DNA of 62,922 bases from contig JAJUIB010000017.1 of assembly GCA_029265615.1 (NCBI GenBank), positions 1-62,922 on the forward strand, written 5' to 3'. Shown here in pieces: positions 23,135-32,013 of this stretch. Position 1 is the stretch's first letter; every line of letters begins with the position of its first letter. A model generated the notes under the pieces. The model ran no database searches. It worked only from the letters and a program-made list of their open reading frames with translations, and was not told the origin of the DNA. This DNA comes from Spirochaetota bacterium. Its GTDB lineage: Bacteria > Spirochaetota > Spirochaetia > Treponematales > Rectinemataceae. The position numbers and the translations under genes were made by a program.

Positions 23135-24550
23135 CTAGAAGCTTCCCGACCCAAGGCTCGCTTTGAAGCCGAGGGTGAGGGCGGTGCCCTCGTTCAGGAC
23201 GACATACTCAGCGTCCGCGCCACCAAAAACGAAGGTTGCGGAAATCGAGAGGCTTGTCTTGTCGAAGAGCTTATACGCGATCGAGGGCGTCGCGAAACCC
23301 GAAAAATCAGAGAGATTCGCTATCGCGAAGACCGAGGCGGAGAGGTTCTTGGTGAAGAGCTCCGACTTTGAAAGGTTCAGGGCGGCGTAGTGCCGTCCTG
23401 AATCGTACATAAGGCCCTTGAGGAAGGCTGAGTATGCAGAGCTTGGCTGACCGGCGGCGCTCAGCTTTTGTGTGATATCCGTTTCGTTGCTGCGCGCCTC
23501 TTTGATGCGGGCCTCTCGCTCGGCGTCGGCATAACCCTCGCCGTTGTAGCGGTACTGGGCGGCGACGCTCCAATCGTACTCCGCATTCGAATACATGAAA
23601 CCAGCCGTGCCCGAGAAGAAGACTCCACTATCGTAGTCCGTGGTGATTACGAAGTCGGGTTGTGTTGCAGAGACAGTGGTGACAAAGGTCTTGTCGCTAC
23701 CCCAGCTTGCAACCGCCTCGCCAAAGACGTTGAGTTTCCAGATCGAGCCCGTCGCGGTGAGGACGGCACGGGGGGCGCTGTCATATTTGTAGTAGCCGCC
23801 AAGGCCGATTTCCCAGCTCCGCGCAAGGAGGAATTCGAGCTTCGCTGCACTGGCGATGTACTCAGGTTTGTCCCGCTCCGCCGCCTTCGAGGGCATGATC
23901 GCATAGGCCCAGATGTTGGTCTGCGTGCCGGGGACTGAGTAGTGAAGGCGGAGCGAGACAGGACCCTCGCGCTGGGCGGTGGGATCTTCTGGGTCGATGG
24001 CGCTGAGGTTGAGGACATCCGCGGGGCTGAAAAAGTAGCCGACGCCCCACTTTATCGTGTGCTTGCCGAAGCGGAGGAAGAGCGCGTCGTTCCAGTTCCA
24101 GTCGGCAAAGAGCTCGAAAACCTGGAGGTTCGGAACATCCACGGCGTTCTTGCGGCCGTCTGAATCGGCGCTCGTCGCAAAAGGATAGGCGGCCTTCATC
24201 TTGCCGTAGACCCGGAAGTCCTCTTCTGGCCGTGCGTCGAAGAAGAGCGTACCCGAGGCGACGCTGTCGAGCGCGTATGCGTCGAGAGCGGGAGCGGACC
24301 AGGGATCGCGCATCGTCCAGTTTGCGCCCACGGAACCCGTAAAGGAGCCGCCGATGCGGACGGTCTCGTTTTTGAGAAAAGTCGAAAGGGCCGACCCTGC
24401 GGTCGAGGTTTCGACACTTTCGATGATAGAAGCGGGGTCGTCCCCAAAGAGCGCCGACTCGTCGGTGACGATGCTTAAGTCTTCGGCGAACGAAGTGCCT
24501 GCGAAGGCCATAACTGCGAGTGCGGCCGCGAGAACTGTGCGTACTTTCAT
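23135..24550 (-). CDS. Outer-membrane beta-barrel protein of the Lol-like operon
   Basis: A 471-residue protein with a signal peptide (MKVRTVLAAALAVMAFAGTSFA) and a long series of alternating amphipathic strands rich in Tyr, Phe and Gly (for example RVYGKMKAAYPFA, LFLRFGKHTIKWGVGYFF, SLSISATFVFGG). The C-terminal strand ends GFKASLGSGSF with a terminal Phe, the usual signal for BAM-dependent insertion. I do not recognise a named porin family. It is the last of five genes in the operon, two bases after the LolA-like gene, suggesting it takes part in moving a lipid or lipoprotein to the outer membrane. Confidence 0.78.
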   Translation of the reverse strand: MKVRTVLAAALAVMAFAGTSFAEDLSIVTDESALFGDDPASIIESVETSTAGSALSTFLKNETVRIGGSFTGSVGANWTMRDPWSAPALDAYALDSVASGTLFFDARPEEDFRVYGKMKAAYPFATSADSDGRKNAVDVPNLQVFELFADWNWNDALFLRFGKHTIKWGVGYFFSPADVLNLSAIDPEDPTAQREGPVSLRLHYSVPGTQTNIWAYAIMPSKAAERDKPEYIASAAKLEFLLARSWEIGLGGYYKYDSAPRAVLTATGSIWKLNVFGEAVASWGSDKTFVTTVSATQPDFVITTDYDSGVFFSGTAGFMYSNAEYDWSVAAQYRYNGEGYADAEREARIKEARSNETDITQKLSAAGQPSSAYSAFLKGLMYDSGRHYAALNLSKSELFTKNLSASVFAIANLSDFSGFATPSIAYKLFDKTSLSISATFVFGGADAEYVVLNEGTALTLGFKASLGSGSF

Positions 24551-24552
24551 TG

Positions 24553-25302
24553 CTAGTTCACCTGCTCAAGGTAGGCCTTGGTGAAGACCTTGTCGGGGAG
24601 GCGCTCGGTGGAAAGCTCCGTCATGGTCACCTGGCTCTTTTCGCCCTCATTGATCTCGTCAATGATGAGCATCTGCGAGGGGAAGAACTTACCGTTCCCC
24701 ACGGGGCTGTATTTCGTGAAGGCCGTCGTCCGCATGAGGCGGCCCGAGGCGCCGTATTCCTCCTCCCGGAGGATGAGCGCCAGGTCCTTGTGGATGAAAA
24801 GCTTAACGCGGTTGTAGGACGATTCTCCGGTCTTGGCCTTCAGCGTGATGACATAGACCGGAATCTTTCCGAGGATGGACTCTTCGGTCTTTTCGATGAA
24901 GTAGTCCTCAAGGATGCTCTTCTTGGAAAAGTCGGAGTTCTTCGCCTCGGAGTCGTTGAGGTTCTGCTTAAGGCTCGAATGCGTGAACTTGCGGCTCGTC
25001 GGGTCGTAGAACCAGACGTTATCACCATCCTTGAGGTAGCCCTGGCCCTTTTGCGCCTCGGGGCGCTGTATGAGCATGAGGAACTGCTCCTTGGAGTCGC
25101 GGCGGAACATGCGCACCTGGGTGAGCGACTGCTTTTGCCCCGGCTTTTCGCTCACAATGGTAAAGACGCCCGAGAAGTCGCTCCCCGAAAAGTCCTGGAT
25201 CGCCTCGACCTTGCGGACCATCGCTTCGAAGTCGGGCGCCGCGAAGACGGGCGCAAGGGAAAGCGCGGCCACGAAGGCCGCAAAAAGCGTTATGCGCTTC
25301 AT
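24553..25302 (-). CDS. LolA-like outer membrane lipoprotein-sorting protein
   Basis: A 249-residue periplasmic protein with signal peptide (MKRITLFAAFVAALSLAPVFA). The rest fits the LolA/LolB-like half-barrel: FSGVFTIVSEKPGQKQSLTQVRMFRRD, GYLKDGDNVWFYDPTSRKFTHSS, YVITLKAKTGESSYNRVKLFIHKD and LMRTTAFTKYSPVGNGKFFPSQM. It resembles the LolA_like family often encoded beside transporters. It would shuttle a lipid or lipoprotein from the ABC complex toward the outer membrane. AGGAG before ATG 25302 decides the start over an ATG six codons upstream. It overlaps the end of the upstream permease gene only through its leader. Confidence 0.82.
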   Translation of the reverse strand: MKRITLFAAFVAALSLAPVFAAPDFEAMVRKVEAIQDFSGSDFSGVFTIVSEKPGQKQSLTQVRMFRRDSKEQFLMLIQRPEAQKGQGYLKDGDNVWFYDPTSRKFTHSSLKQNLNDSEAKNSDFSKKSILEDYFIEKTEESILGKIPVYVITLKAKTGESSYNRVKLFIHKDLALILREEEYGASGRLMRTTAFTKYSPVGNGKFFPSQMLIIDEINEGEKSQVTMTELSTERLPDKVFTKAYLEQVN

Positions 25303-25316
25303 AGCTGCTCCTTGGT

Positions 25317-26651
25317 TCATTTGGTCGACCGCAGGGCTACTGCAGGTTCAAGCCGCGAGGCCTTCCGCGCGGGAAGATATGCCGCGAGGAGGGTGAGGGC
25401 GAGAACGATGACGAAGTTGAGTGCCGCTTGGACGGGTCCCACTGCGAAGGTGAGGTGCCCGTTCCGCATGAGGAGGGAGAAGAAGGTTCCCGTGCCAAAG
25501 TCGAAAAGCGAAAGTATGAGCATGACGAGGCCCGCCGCGGCGAGGCCCGCGAGCGTGCCGCCCGTCGCGAGGAAACCTGCTTCGAGGAGGAAGAGGCGCT
25601 TGACGCTCGGCCTCTGCATGCCGAGGGCGCGCATCGTGCCGATTTCGCGGATGCGCTCGTACATAACCATGCGGAAGGTGTTCGAAATTCCGACCATGAT
25701 GATGACGAAGAGCACCGCGAGGATTACGAGGCTTGCGGAGTTGAGGACTTTGACAAGCTCCTCGACCTGCGAAATCATGTCGTTGATGGTGAAGACGCGG
25801 TACTTCGCGCCCTCCCAGCTTTCCTTTTTTGCAAGACGGTTGAGCTTGTAGTAGCGCGACTGCATGCCCGCGGCACCGGACGGGGACACTTCGGCCGCGG
25901 AGAGCTCGAAGACCTGCGCCCGCGCTTTGAGCGCGGCGACGAGGGCGTCGCGGGCTGGCTCAGCCTTGGAAAGGTCGTCGAGCATGATGCCGTAGAGCTG
26001 GAATTCCTCAGGTCCCAGGGCGAGGAGGCTGTTGAGGTCGTCCCTGCTTGCGTAGGCGAGCATGTTGGAGAAGAGCCCCATGTCGTGCGTGATGCCGCGG
26101 AGCGTGAATTCGCCGACGTTGTTTTGTCCGCTCACGGTCTTGAGTTGCACGAGCACCTTGTCGCCGAGCTCCGCCTTGAGCTTGCGCGCCACCTTCTCGG
26201 AAAGGACGAGGGAGTTCGGCGCAAGGAGGTCGTCGTAGCTTCCCTCCTTGAGAACAAGGCGGCGCTTCAGGTAGCTTTCATTCGCGAAATCGGCGCCCCA
26301 GATAGACTGGTTCGCTTTCTTTCCCTCGAAAACGAGCGTCGCGTCTGCGGCCGAGCGCTTTTGCACGAGGCGGCTGTCGACGCGCGAGGCGGCGAGCGCT
26401 TCGTTCAGCACGGTTGCGTCGCGGATCACTTCGACGGGCTTTCCTTTCGCACTCTTCTCAACCCCCTCGACGAAGACGTGGCCTGCGAAGAGATCGGCCA
26501 TGTTGCCGGCGATGTTTTTAGCGAAGGCGCCTGCGAAGCCGTTGATGATGGTGACGACCATAATGCCGAAGGCGATGGCCCCTCCGAGGAGGAAGCTCCG
26601 CTTTTTCTGCCGGTTTAAGTTCTTGAATGCTATCTTGACGAGCGTTTTCAC
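25317..26651 (-). CDS. LolC/E-like ABC transporter permease (first of two by position)
   Basis: A 444-residue inner-membrane permease of the FtsX/MacB/LolCE type. An N-terminal helix (SFLLGGAIAFGIMVVTIINGFA) is followed by a periplasmic domain of about 220 residues (MacB_PCD) and three C-terminal helices (VILAVLFVIIMVGISNTFRMVMYERIREIGTMRALGMQR, then two more). The RIREIGTMRALGMQ segment is the FtsX coupling region that contacts the ATPase. It pairs with the adjacent 501-residue permease and the LolD-like ATPase. Confidence 0.88.
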   Translation of the reverse strand: MKTLVKIAFKNLNRQKKRSFLLGGAIAFGIMVVTIINGFAGAFAKNIAGNMADLFAGHVFVEGVEKSAKGKPVEVIRDATVLNEALAASRVDSRLVQKRSAADATLVFEGKKANQSIWGADFANESYLKRRLVLKEGSYDDLLAPNSLVLSEKVARKLKAELGDKVLVQLKTVSGQNNVGEFTLRGITHDMGLFSNMLAYASRDDLNSLLALGPEEFQLYGIMLDDLSKAEPARDALVAALKARAQVFELSAAEVSPSGAAGMQSRYYKLNRLAKKESWEGAKYRVFTINDMISQVEELVKVLNSASLVILAVLFVIIMVGISNTFRMVMYERIREIGTMRALGMQRPSVKRLFLLEAGFLATGGTLAGLAAAGLVMLILSLFDFGTGTFFSLLMRNGHLTFAVGPVQAALNFVIVLALTLLAAYLPARKASRLEPAVALRSTK

Positions 26652-26660
26652 GTCGCTCTC

Positions 26661-28166
26661 CTAGTCGTTCTGCATTGCCCGGACGGGCTCGATTTTGAGC
26701 GCCACCGAGACGGGGTAGAGGTGGGCAAGGTAGCCCACGGCAAAGACCATGATGATCGTCGAGACAAAAGAGCCTGCGCGCGGCGTAAGGTGGAGCACCT
26801 TGCCGCCGAAGAGGAGCTCGACGAAGTTGTTGGTAGCCTGAATCGACAGGGCGTTGAGAAGGGCCGAAAGCCCGAGCGCGAGCGCCGAGCCCACGAGGCC
26901 AAAGAACAGCGTGAGCGCGAGGGTCTCCGCAAGGAACATCTTGCGGACGTAGCCGCGCTGGGCGCCCAGAGCGCGCATCGTGCCGATCTCGCCCGTGCGT
27001 TCGATGACCGACACGACAAGTGTGTTCATCATGATGATGACCGCAACGACAGCGATGACGATGATCGCGACGACGAACACGACACGGACTATGTCGGCGA
27101 ATTTGCCCGCGGGGCCTGCCGCGCCCTGCCAGTTCACGACGCGCGCATCGATACCCGATTCCGCGAGGCGGGCGGTCTGCGCCGCGATGAAGGCGGGGGC
27201 CGCCGCCGAGTTCTTGAGCCGGACGAGGATGAAGTGCCACGCGCCAGAATCGGCCTTGTTGAGCTCCTCGCGCCTTTCGGTACTGCCGAGGAGCTTCCCG
27301 ACGTCGGAGACGTCGACTTTGGCCGAGACGGCTGCGGACTCGATGAGGTCGCCGCCAAAGAGCGCGTCGAGGTCGCCGCTCGCCGAAAGGAGGGAGGTCT
27401 CTTCCGGCGTGAGGGAAAGGTCCTCGTCGGCGCCGAGGGTTAGGCCGCCAAGAACACGCGCCGTATCGACATCGACGAAGACGGTCGGTGCTTGGTCGCG
27501 TTCCTCATCGCCGCGCGTGTAGACGCCGACGATCTCGACCTCGCGGATTTTGAAGCCGGAGGTGCCGAAGCCGTTGACGAGTATCTTGTCGCCGACCTTG
27601 GGGCGTCTGCCGTAGCGCTTTTCGAGCCCAGTAAGCTGCTGTGCGGTCACCATGATGCGCGCGGTGTCGCCTGAAGCAAGGAAGCGGCCTTCAACCAGCT
27701 TGATCTGCGGGAACATGTCGAAGTAGGTCGAAGGGTCCACCCCGTTGACGAGCGCGAAACCGGCTTGCGGGCCTTGAGCCTCTTCGTCGGTCGTCTGCGG
27801 AAGTTCTTCCGCGTCGAGGGCGAGGCTACCGTAGGCCAGGGCGACGCTCGTCGCCTTGGCGACACCCGGGTCTGCCTTGACAAGTGCGAGCGTCTTTTCG
27901 TAGTCGGGGATGGTCGGTATCTCCATCTCGCCATCCATGGACTGCACGCCGAATATCGACACGGCACCCTCGGCGGGGCCGTGGATCATCGCGTCGCCTG
28001 TGTAACTTTCGATGAACTGGGCGCGGAGGCTCGCTTGGGCGGAGTCGATGAGCGAGTTGCCGAGCACGATGACGATAACGCCGAGCACGATGAGCGTCCC
28101 GATTATGAAGCTCTTCGCCTTGTGTTCCCAGATGTTGCGGAAGGCGATTCTCCAGATGACGGGCAT
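26661..28166 (-). CDS. LolC/E-like ABC transporter permease (second)
   Basis: A 501-residue permease of the same fold as its neighbour, with a larger periplasmic domain of about 300 residues. N-terminal helix SFIIGTLIVLGVIVIVLGNSLI; FtsX domain with VVFVVAIIVIAVVAVIIMMNTLVVSVIERTGEIGTMRALGAQRGYVRKM, the coupling segment again visible. Differences in the periplasmic domain suggest that the two permeases form a heterodimer, as LolC and LolE do. It lies three bases after the ATPase gene and ten before the other permease gene. Confidence 0.88.
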   Translation of the reverse strand: MPVIWRIAFRNIWEHKAKSFIIGTLIVLGVIVIVLGNSLIDSAQASLRAQFIESYTGDAMIHGPAEGAVSIFGVQSMDGEMEIPTIPDYEKTLALVKADPGVAKATSVALAYGSLALDAEELPQTTDEEAQGPQAGFALVNGVDPSTYFDMFPQIKLVEGRFLASGDTARIMVTAQQLTGLEKRYGRRPKVGDKILVNGFGTSGFKIREVEIVGVYTRGDEERDQAPTVFVDVDTARVLGGLTLGADEDLSLTPEETSLLSASGDLDALFGGDLIESAAVSAKVDVSDVGKLLGSTERREELNKADSGAWHFILVRLKNSAAAPAFIAAQTARLAESGIDARVVNWQGAAGPAGKFADIVRVVFVVAIIVIAVVAVIIMMNTLVVSVIERTGEIGTMRALGAQRGYVRKMFLAETLALTLFFGLVGSALALGLSALLNALSIQATNNFVELLFGGKVLHLTPRAGSFVSTIIMVFAVGYLAHLYPVSVALKIEPVRAMQND

Positions 28167-28169
28167 CGT

Positions 28170-28922
28170 CTAGCTCCTTCCGCCCTGGCCAGCTTCGGCG
28201 GCCTCCGCAGCTGTGGCGGCTATCGCGTCCTCGCCCTTGCGGACGTTTTCCACGACAAGTCCGTCCTGGAGTCGGATTACGTGGTCGGCGATGTTGACGA
28301 TGCGCGCGTCGTGGGTTGAGAAGATGAAGGTGGTCTCCATCTCGCGGTTGATCTTCTTCATGAGCTCGAGAATCTGTTCGCCAGTTTTGGAGTCGAGGTT
28401 CGCCGTTGGCTCGTCTGCGAGGACGATCTGCGGCTTGCCGACAAGAGCGCGGGCGATGGCGACGCGCTGGCGTTGTCCGCCCGAAAGCTCGTTGGGGCGG
28501 TGCTTGGCCCACTGCGTAAGGCCGACCTCTTCGATGAGGTAGTCGATCCACTCCTCGCGCTCCTTTTTCGAGCCGCGCTCCTTGCCGAGGAGGAGGGGGA
28601 ATTCGACATTTTCGCGCACATTAAGGACCGGCACAAGGTTGAATGTCTGGAAAATAAAGCCGAGGGTGTCGTGGCGCAGGGTTGTGAGGTCCTTGTCCTT
28701 GAGGTCCTTAGTTGGCGTGCCGGCGATCGTCACGATCCCCGAGGTGGGGCGGTCGACGCAGCCGATCATGTTGAGGATCGTCGTCTTGCCCGAGCCTGAG
28801 GGGCCGGCGATCGAGATGAAATCCCCTTTTTCGATGGCGAAGGAGACGCCCTTGACCGCTTCGACCTCCACCTTACCGAGTGGATAGACCTTGCGGACGT
28901 CGCTGAGTTCCACGATGACCAT
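28170..28922 (-). CDS. LolD-like ABC transporter ATP-binding protein
   Basis: A 250-residue ATPase of the MacB/LolD group. Walker A is GPSGSGKTT, Q-loop FIFQTFNLVPVLNVRENVEFPL, signature LSGGQRQRVAIARAL, Walker B IVLADEPTANLD and switch His in STHDARIV. The VxNVREN... segment after the Q-loop is characteristic of this family. The C terminus has an Ala/Glu/Gly tail (ATAAEAAEAGQGGRS). First gene of the five-gene envelope operon; it powers the two permeases. Spirochaetes carry many lipoproteins, so lipoprotein release is the most likely job, but other lipids are possible. Confidence 0.92.
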   Translation of the reverse strand: MVIVELSDVRKVYPLGKVEVEAVKGVSFAIEKGDFISIAGPSGSGKTTILNMIGCVDRPTSGIVTIAGTPTKDLKDKDLTTLRHDTLGFIFQTFNLVPVLNVRENVEFPLLLGKERGSKKEREEWIDYLIEEVGLTQWAKHRPNELSGGQRQRVAIARALVGKPQIVLADEPTANLDSKTGEQILELMKKINREMETTFIFSTHDARIVNIADHVIRLQDGLVVENVRKGEDAIAATAAEAAEAGQGGRS

Positions 28923-29106
28923 ACGGACTCCTTGGTTTCCCGCACGCCCCTGCCCGGGCCCGTAAGTCGGCCTCGATGCGAGCGCCGCTTTCCGGCCCGC
29001 GCACGCTCCCTGGCGAGGGCGCTGCGCGGTTGTACTGAAAGTAAAGATACCGACAAGGATGCGTATGTTTCAAGGATGGGCGACGAAAGGACAGGGAAAG
29101 GGCAAA

Positions 29107-29136
29107 GGCGCCGCCCGGAGGCCTCCAGGCGGCGCC
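29107..29136 (-). terminator. Terminator after tldD-tldE
   Basis: GGCGCCGCC and GGCGGCGCC pair around GGAGGCCTCC-like loop sequence; on the minus strand TTTGCCCTTT follows. On the plus strand TTCTTT follows, so it may work both ways. Confidence 0.6.
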
Positions 29137-29153
29137 TTCTTTCGAGGATAGAG

Positions 29154-30497
29154 TTACGATCCTGAGACGGAAATCGAATGGACGAGGAGGGAGGGGCTCC
29201 GCAAACGGCTCATACTGTCCGTCCTGAGGTCGGAGCCGCAGGCTTCGATGCCCGCAATGAGGTCGTAGAAGTTGCCCGAAACGGTGAAGTTGCGAAGTGC
29301 CTCGGCCCGCCGCCCTCCGCGGATACGGAAGCCGCGCGCCGAGCAGGAGAAATCGCCTGAGACGGGATTAAGTCCCGCATGGAGTCCTTCGACGGAGCAG
29401 ATGAGGATGCCGTCACTGAGTTCGGCTTCAAGCGCTTCCGGCGTGGCGTTTCCCGCGGGGATGTACGCATTGATGAGCGCAGCGGCGGGCGGCTCGGCCG
29501 GGTGGCGGCGGAAGGCGCGGCCGTTGGGCGTAGCATTCTCGCGGCGCGCCGAATACACAGTGTAGAGCGGTTCGAGAAACACGCCCTCGCGGAAGACTGC
29601 TAGCTCGGAAGCGGGGACGCCCTCATCGTCGAAGGCTGCATGAAACACGCCGGGACCATTAGGATTGTCGATCAGCGAAAAGAGCGGACTTGCGACACGC
29701 GTGCCGCGCTTCCCGACAAGCCGACTTTTGCCTTTTTGAATTGCCTCGGCGGAGATCGCGGACATGAAGGCGCCAAGAAGGCTTGATGCGGCGTCGTTTT
29801 CGATGATCGCACGATAGCTACCGCTTTCAGGTTCGCGGGCGCCGAGTTTGCCAAGCGCCTCCTCGACGGCCCGCTCGACGATGAGCGTGGCGTCGAGCCC
29901 GGAAAAATCGCTTGCGGCCTGAGCATAGCTCCCTGTCTCGGTCTCGCCGCCTGCGCTCGCCATGACATAGACATAGGCATAGCAAAGGGAATGCCGTTCG
30001 ACCTTCACAAGCCCGCGATTCGTTGCGACGAGGCGCGTGCTGTCACCCTCCCCATAGGCGGCGCCGGGCACGTTGACGATGCGCGCATCGCGTGCTCGGG
30101 CCGCCGCTTCGAGTGCGAGGGCAAAGCGCTTTTTATCTTCGGCCCCAAGGGAGTCGTTCTTCCACGCAGTATCGCAGCCGCGCGAAAGGCTTTCGACGCC
30201 TTCGTACAGGGCGTTGCCTTCGTCTTCATCCAAGAATGCGGCATTGCGTTCCGCGGCCGCACAGGCGGCGGCGAGGCTCTCCTCGTCGATGCGCTCCGTA
30301 AAGGCCGAACCAAGACGCCTCTGTGCGACCGCGCGGACTGAGGCGGCGACCGAACGGGAGTCGGTGAAGCTCGCCGTCTCCCCCCGGAATGCGCTTGTCT
30401 CAAGCTCGCGGCGTTCGACGTAGTAGATCTCGCGTCCGACTGATTGAGGAGCTTCCTGCGCGAAACGGCTCACAAGACCGATGGTGCTTTTGTTCAT
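29154..30497 (-). CDS. tldE: TldE/PmbA-family protease subunit
   Basis: A 447-residue member of the TldD/PmbA family. In other bacteria TldD and TldE form a heterodimeric metalloprotease that trims small modified peptides and CcdA-type antitoxins. As in other TldE proteins the HExxxH zinc motif is absent, and conserved stretches are GETASFTDSRSVAASVRA, GTRVASPLFSLIDNP, FDDEGVPASELAVFREGVF and DLIAGIEACGSDLR. GGAG seven bases before ATG 30497 fixes the start; the open frame upstream runs through tldD in another frame. It follows tldD by 29 bases, as usual for this pair. Confidence 0.88.
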   Translation of the reverse strand: MNKSTIGLVSRFAQEAPQSVGREIYYVERRELETSAFRGETASFTDSRSVAASVRAVAQRRLGSAFTERIDEESLAAACAAAERNAAFLDEDEGNALYEGVESLSRGCDTAWKNDSLGAEDKKRFALALEAAARARDARIVNVPGAAYGEGDSTRLVATNRGLVKVERHSLCYAYVYVMASAGGETETGSYAQAASDFSGLDATLIVERAVEEALGKLGAREPESGSYRAIIENDAASSLLGAFMSAISAEAIQKGKSRLVGKRGTRVASPLFSLIDNPNGPGVFHAAFDDEGVPASELAVFREGVFLEPLYTVYSARRENATPNGRAFRRHPAEPPAAALINAYIPAGNATPEALEAELSDGILICSVEGLHAGLNPVSGDFSCSARGFRIRGGRRAEALRNFTVSGNFYDLIAGIEACGSDLRTDSMSRLRSPSLLVHSISVSGS

Positions 30498-30526
30498 TCC
30501 GTGCTCCTTACCTGGACTGTCCCGCG

Positions 30527-31912
30527 TTAGGCGCGGCCGCCGACGACGAGGCCGCGGACAAGAACCGCTGGCTGACCGACGTTGGCTGGCACCGACCCCG
30601 ACGCAGAACCACACATGCCGGCGCCGTGCGCAAGGTTGTCCGCCACCGCCTCGATGCCCATGAGGATCTCCGAACCCTTTCCGATGAGCGAGGCGCCCTT
30701 CACGGCCTTGCCGATCTTGCCGCCCTCGATGAGGTAGGCTTCCCGCACGGAGAAATTGAAGTCTGTTGTGGCAGGATCGACCGAGCCGCCCCCCATTTTT
30801 GCGCAGTAGAGCCCGTGGTCGATCGCGGCTATGAGCTCCTCGCGCGTGTGGGGGCCCGGGGCGATGAAGGTGTTCGACATGCGGCTCGTCGGGGCGAATT
30901 GGTAGGATTCGCGGCGGCCGCAGCCGTTTGCGGCAAGGCCCATTTTCGCCTGCCCCAGTCGGTCGACCAGGTAATTGGTGAGGATGCCGTTTTCGATGAG
31001 GACGGTGCGCTGTGTCGGCCGCGCCTCGTCGTCGAAGTTCGCCGATCCCCACTCGTTTTCCAAGGTGCCGTCGTCGATCGCTGTGACCGCCTCGTGGGCG
31101 ATCTTTTGGCCGAGCTTGCCGGAGAAGACGCTTGCGTCGTCGGCGACGCTTGTGGCCTCAAGCGCGTGTCCGCATGCCTCATGGAAGATGACGCCGCCAA
31201 ATCCGGAATCGATGATCACAGGGAGTTTGCCTGTCGGCGCGTAGTCGGCATCGAGGGCGACAAGGGCTATCCGGGCTGCCTCTTCGCCGATCGATTCGGG
31301 AGAAAACTGGTCGAAGAGCTCAAAGCCGCGGCTCTTCCCCGCATCGGCGCTGCCGGTTTCCCGGAGCTCGCCGCGTGTCGCAACTGCCGTCGCAAAGAGG
31401 CGGAGGCGGTTCCGCTCATCGTTGACGTAGGCGCCTTCGCTTGTAGCGATCCAGACCTCTTGTAGCTTTTCCCAGTAGTTCGCCATGACTTGGCTGATTG
31501 CAGCGCCCTTCGCTCGCGCTGCGGCGTCAGCGCGGCGGAGGCAGTCGATCTTGTCGCCCAGCTCGATGCTCCGCGCATTCATGACGGCCCGATGCCGGGT
31601 TCCTCGGGCGGGGGAGGCGGGGAGCGGCCCGAGTTCGCCGCGCTTTCCCTGGGCGACGGCGTTCGCCACCGCTTGGGCGAGCTCGCGGAGTCGTTCCTCG
31701 GTCGGGTCTGAGGCATAGAGATAGACAAAATTGCGACCGGTTATGACGCGGATGCCCGCGCCCGCGATGCGTCCTGAGGAGATCGATTTTACTTTGCCGT
31801 CGTCGTAGGCGATAAAGGTGTCGTCGCTTTGCTCGATGAAGAGGTCGGCGTAGTCGCCGCCTTTGAGGAGCGCGGCGTCGAGGCATGCTTGGAGAAAGTC
31901 AGCTGAAAACAT
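30527..31912 (-). CDS. tldD: TldD-family metalloprotease
   Basis: The catalytic partner of TldE, 461 residues. The zinc-binding HEACGH motif (VIFHEACGHALEAT) is present, followed by TLENEWGSANFDDEARPTQRTVLIENGIL, the SRMSNTFI segment and the C-terminal GSASGSVPANVGQPAVLVRGLVVGG. The N-terminal half starts with the usual GGDYADLFIEQ and AGIRVITGRNFVYLYASDPTEE. It probably lies in the cytoplasm. It is upstream of tldE in the same operon; a terminator ahead separates it from the aminotransferase gene. Confidence 0.92.
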   Translation of the reverse strand: MFSADFLQACLDAALLKGGDYADLFIEQSDDTFIAYDDGKVKSISSGRIAGAGIRVITGRNFVYLYASDPTEERLRELAQAVANAVAQGKRGELGPLPASPARGTRHRAVMNARSIELGDKIDCLRRADAAARAKGAAISQVMANYWEKLQEVWIATSEGAYVNDERNRLRLFATAVATRGELRETGSADAGKSRGFELFDQFSPESIGEEAARIALVALDADYAPTGKLPVIIDSGFGGVIFHEACGHALEATSVADDASVFSGKLGQKIAHEAVTAIDDGTLENEWGSANFDDEARPTQRTVLIENGILTNYLVDRLGQAKMGLAANGCGRRESYQFAPTSRMSNTFIAPGPHTREELIAAIDHGLYCAKMGGGSVDPATTDFNFSVREAYLIEGGKIGKAVKGASLIGKGSEILMGIEAVADNLAHGAGMCGSASGSVPANVGQPAVLVRGLVVGGRA

Positions 31913-31940
31913 CGGTGCCCCCGCACAGTGCAGACTGTTG

Positions 31941-31975
31941 AAAAAGGGACGGCGGGTCTTGCCGCGCCGTCCCTT
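31941..31975 (-). terminator. Intrinsic terminator of the aminotransferase gene
   Basis: On the minus strand AAGGGACGGCG and CGCCGTCCCTT pair around a ten-base loop and TTTC follows. Confidence 0.8.
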
Positions 31976-32013
31976 GTCCTCGGTTGATGCGTCGTCGGAC
32001 GTCTTACGGAGCT

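Noticed and set aside
25428-26618. Long open frame opposite the first Lol-like permease
   Set aside because: Antisense shadow, extremely rich in Glu, Arg and Val, with no domain signature.
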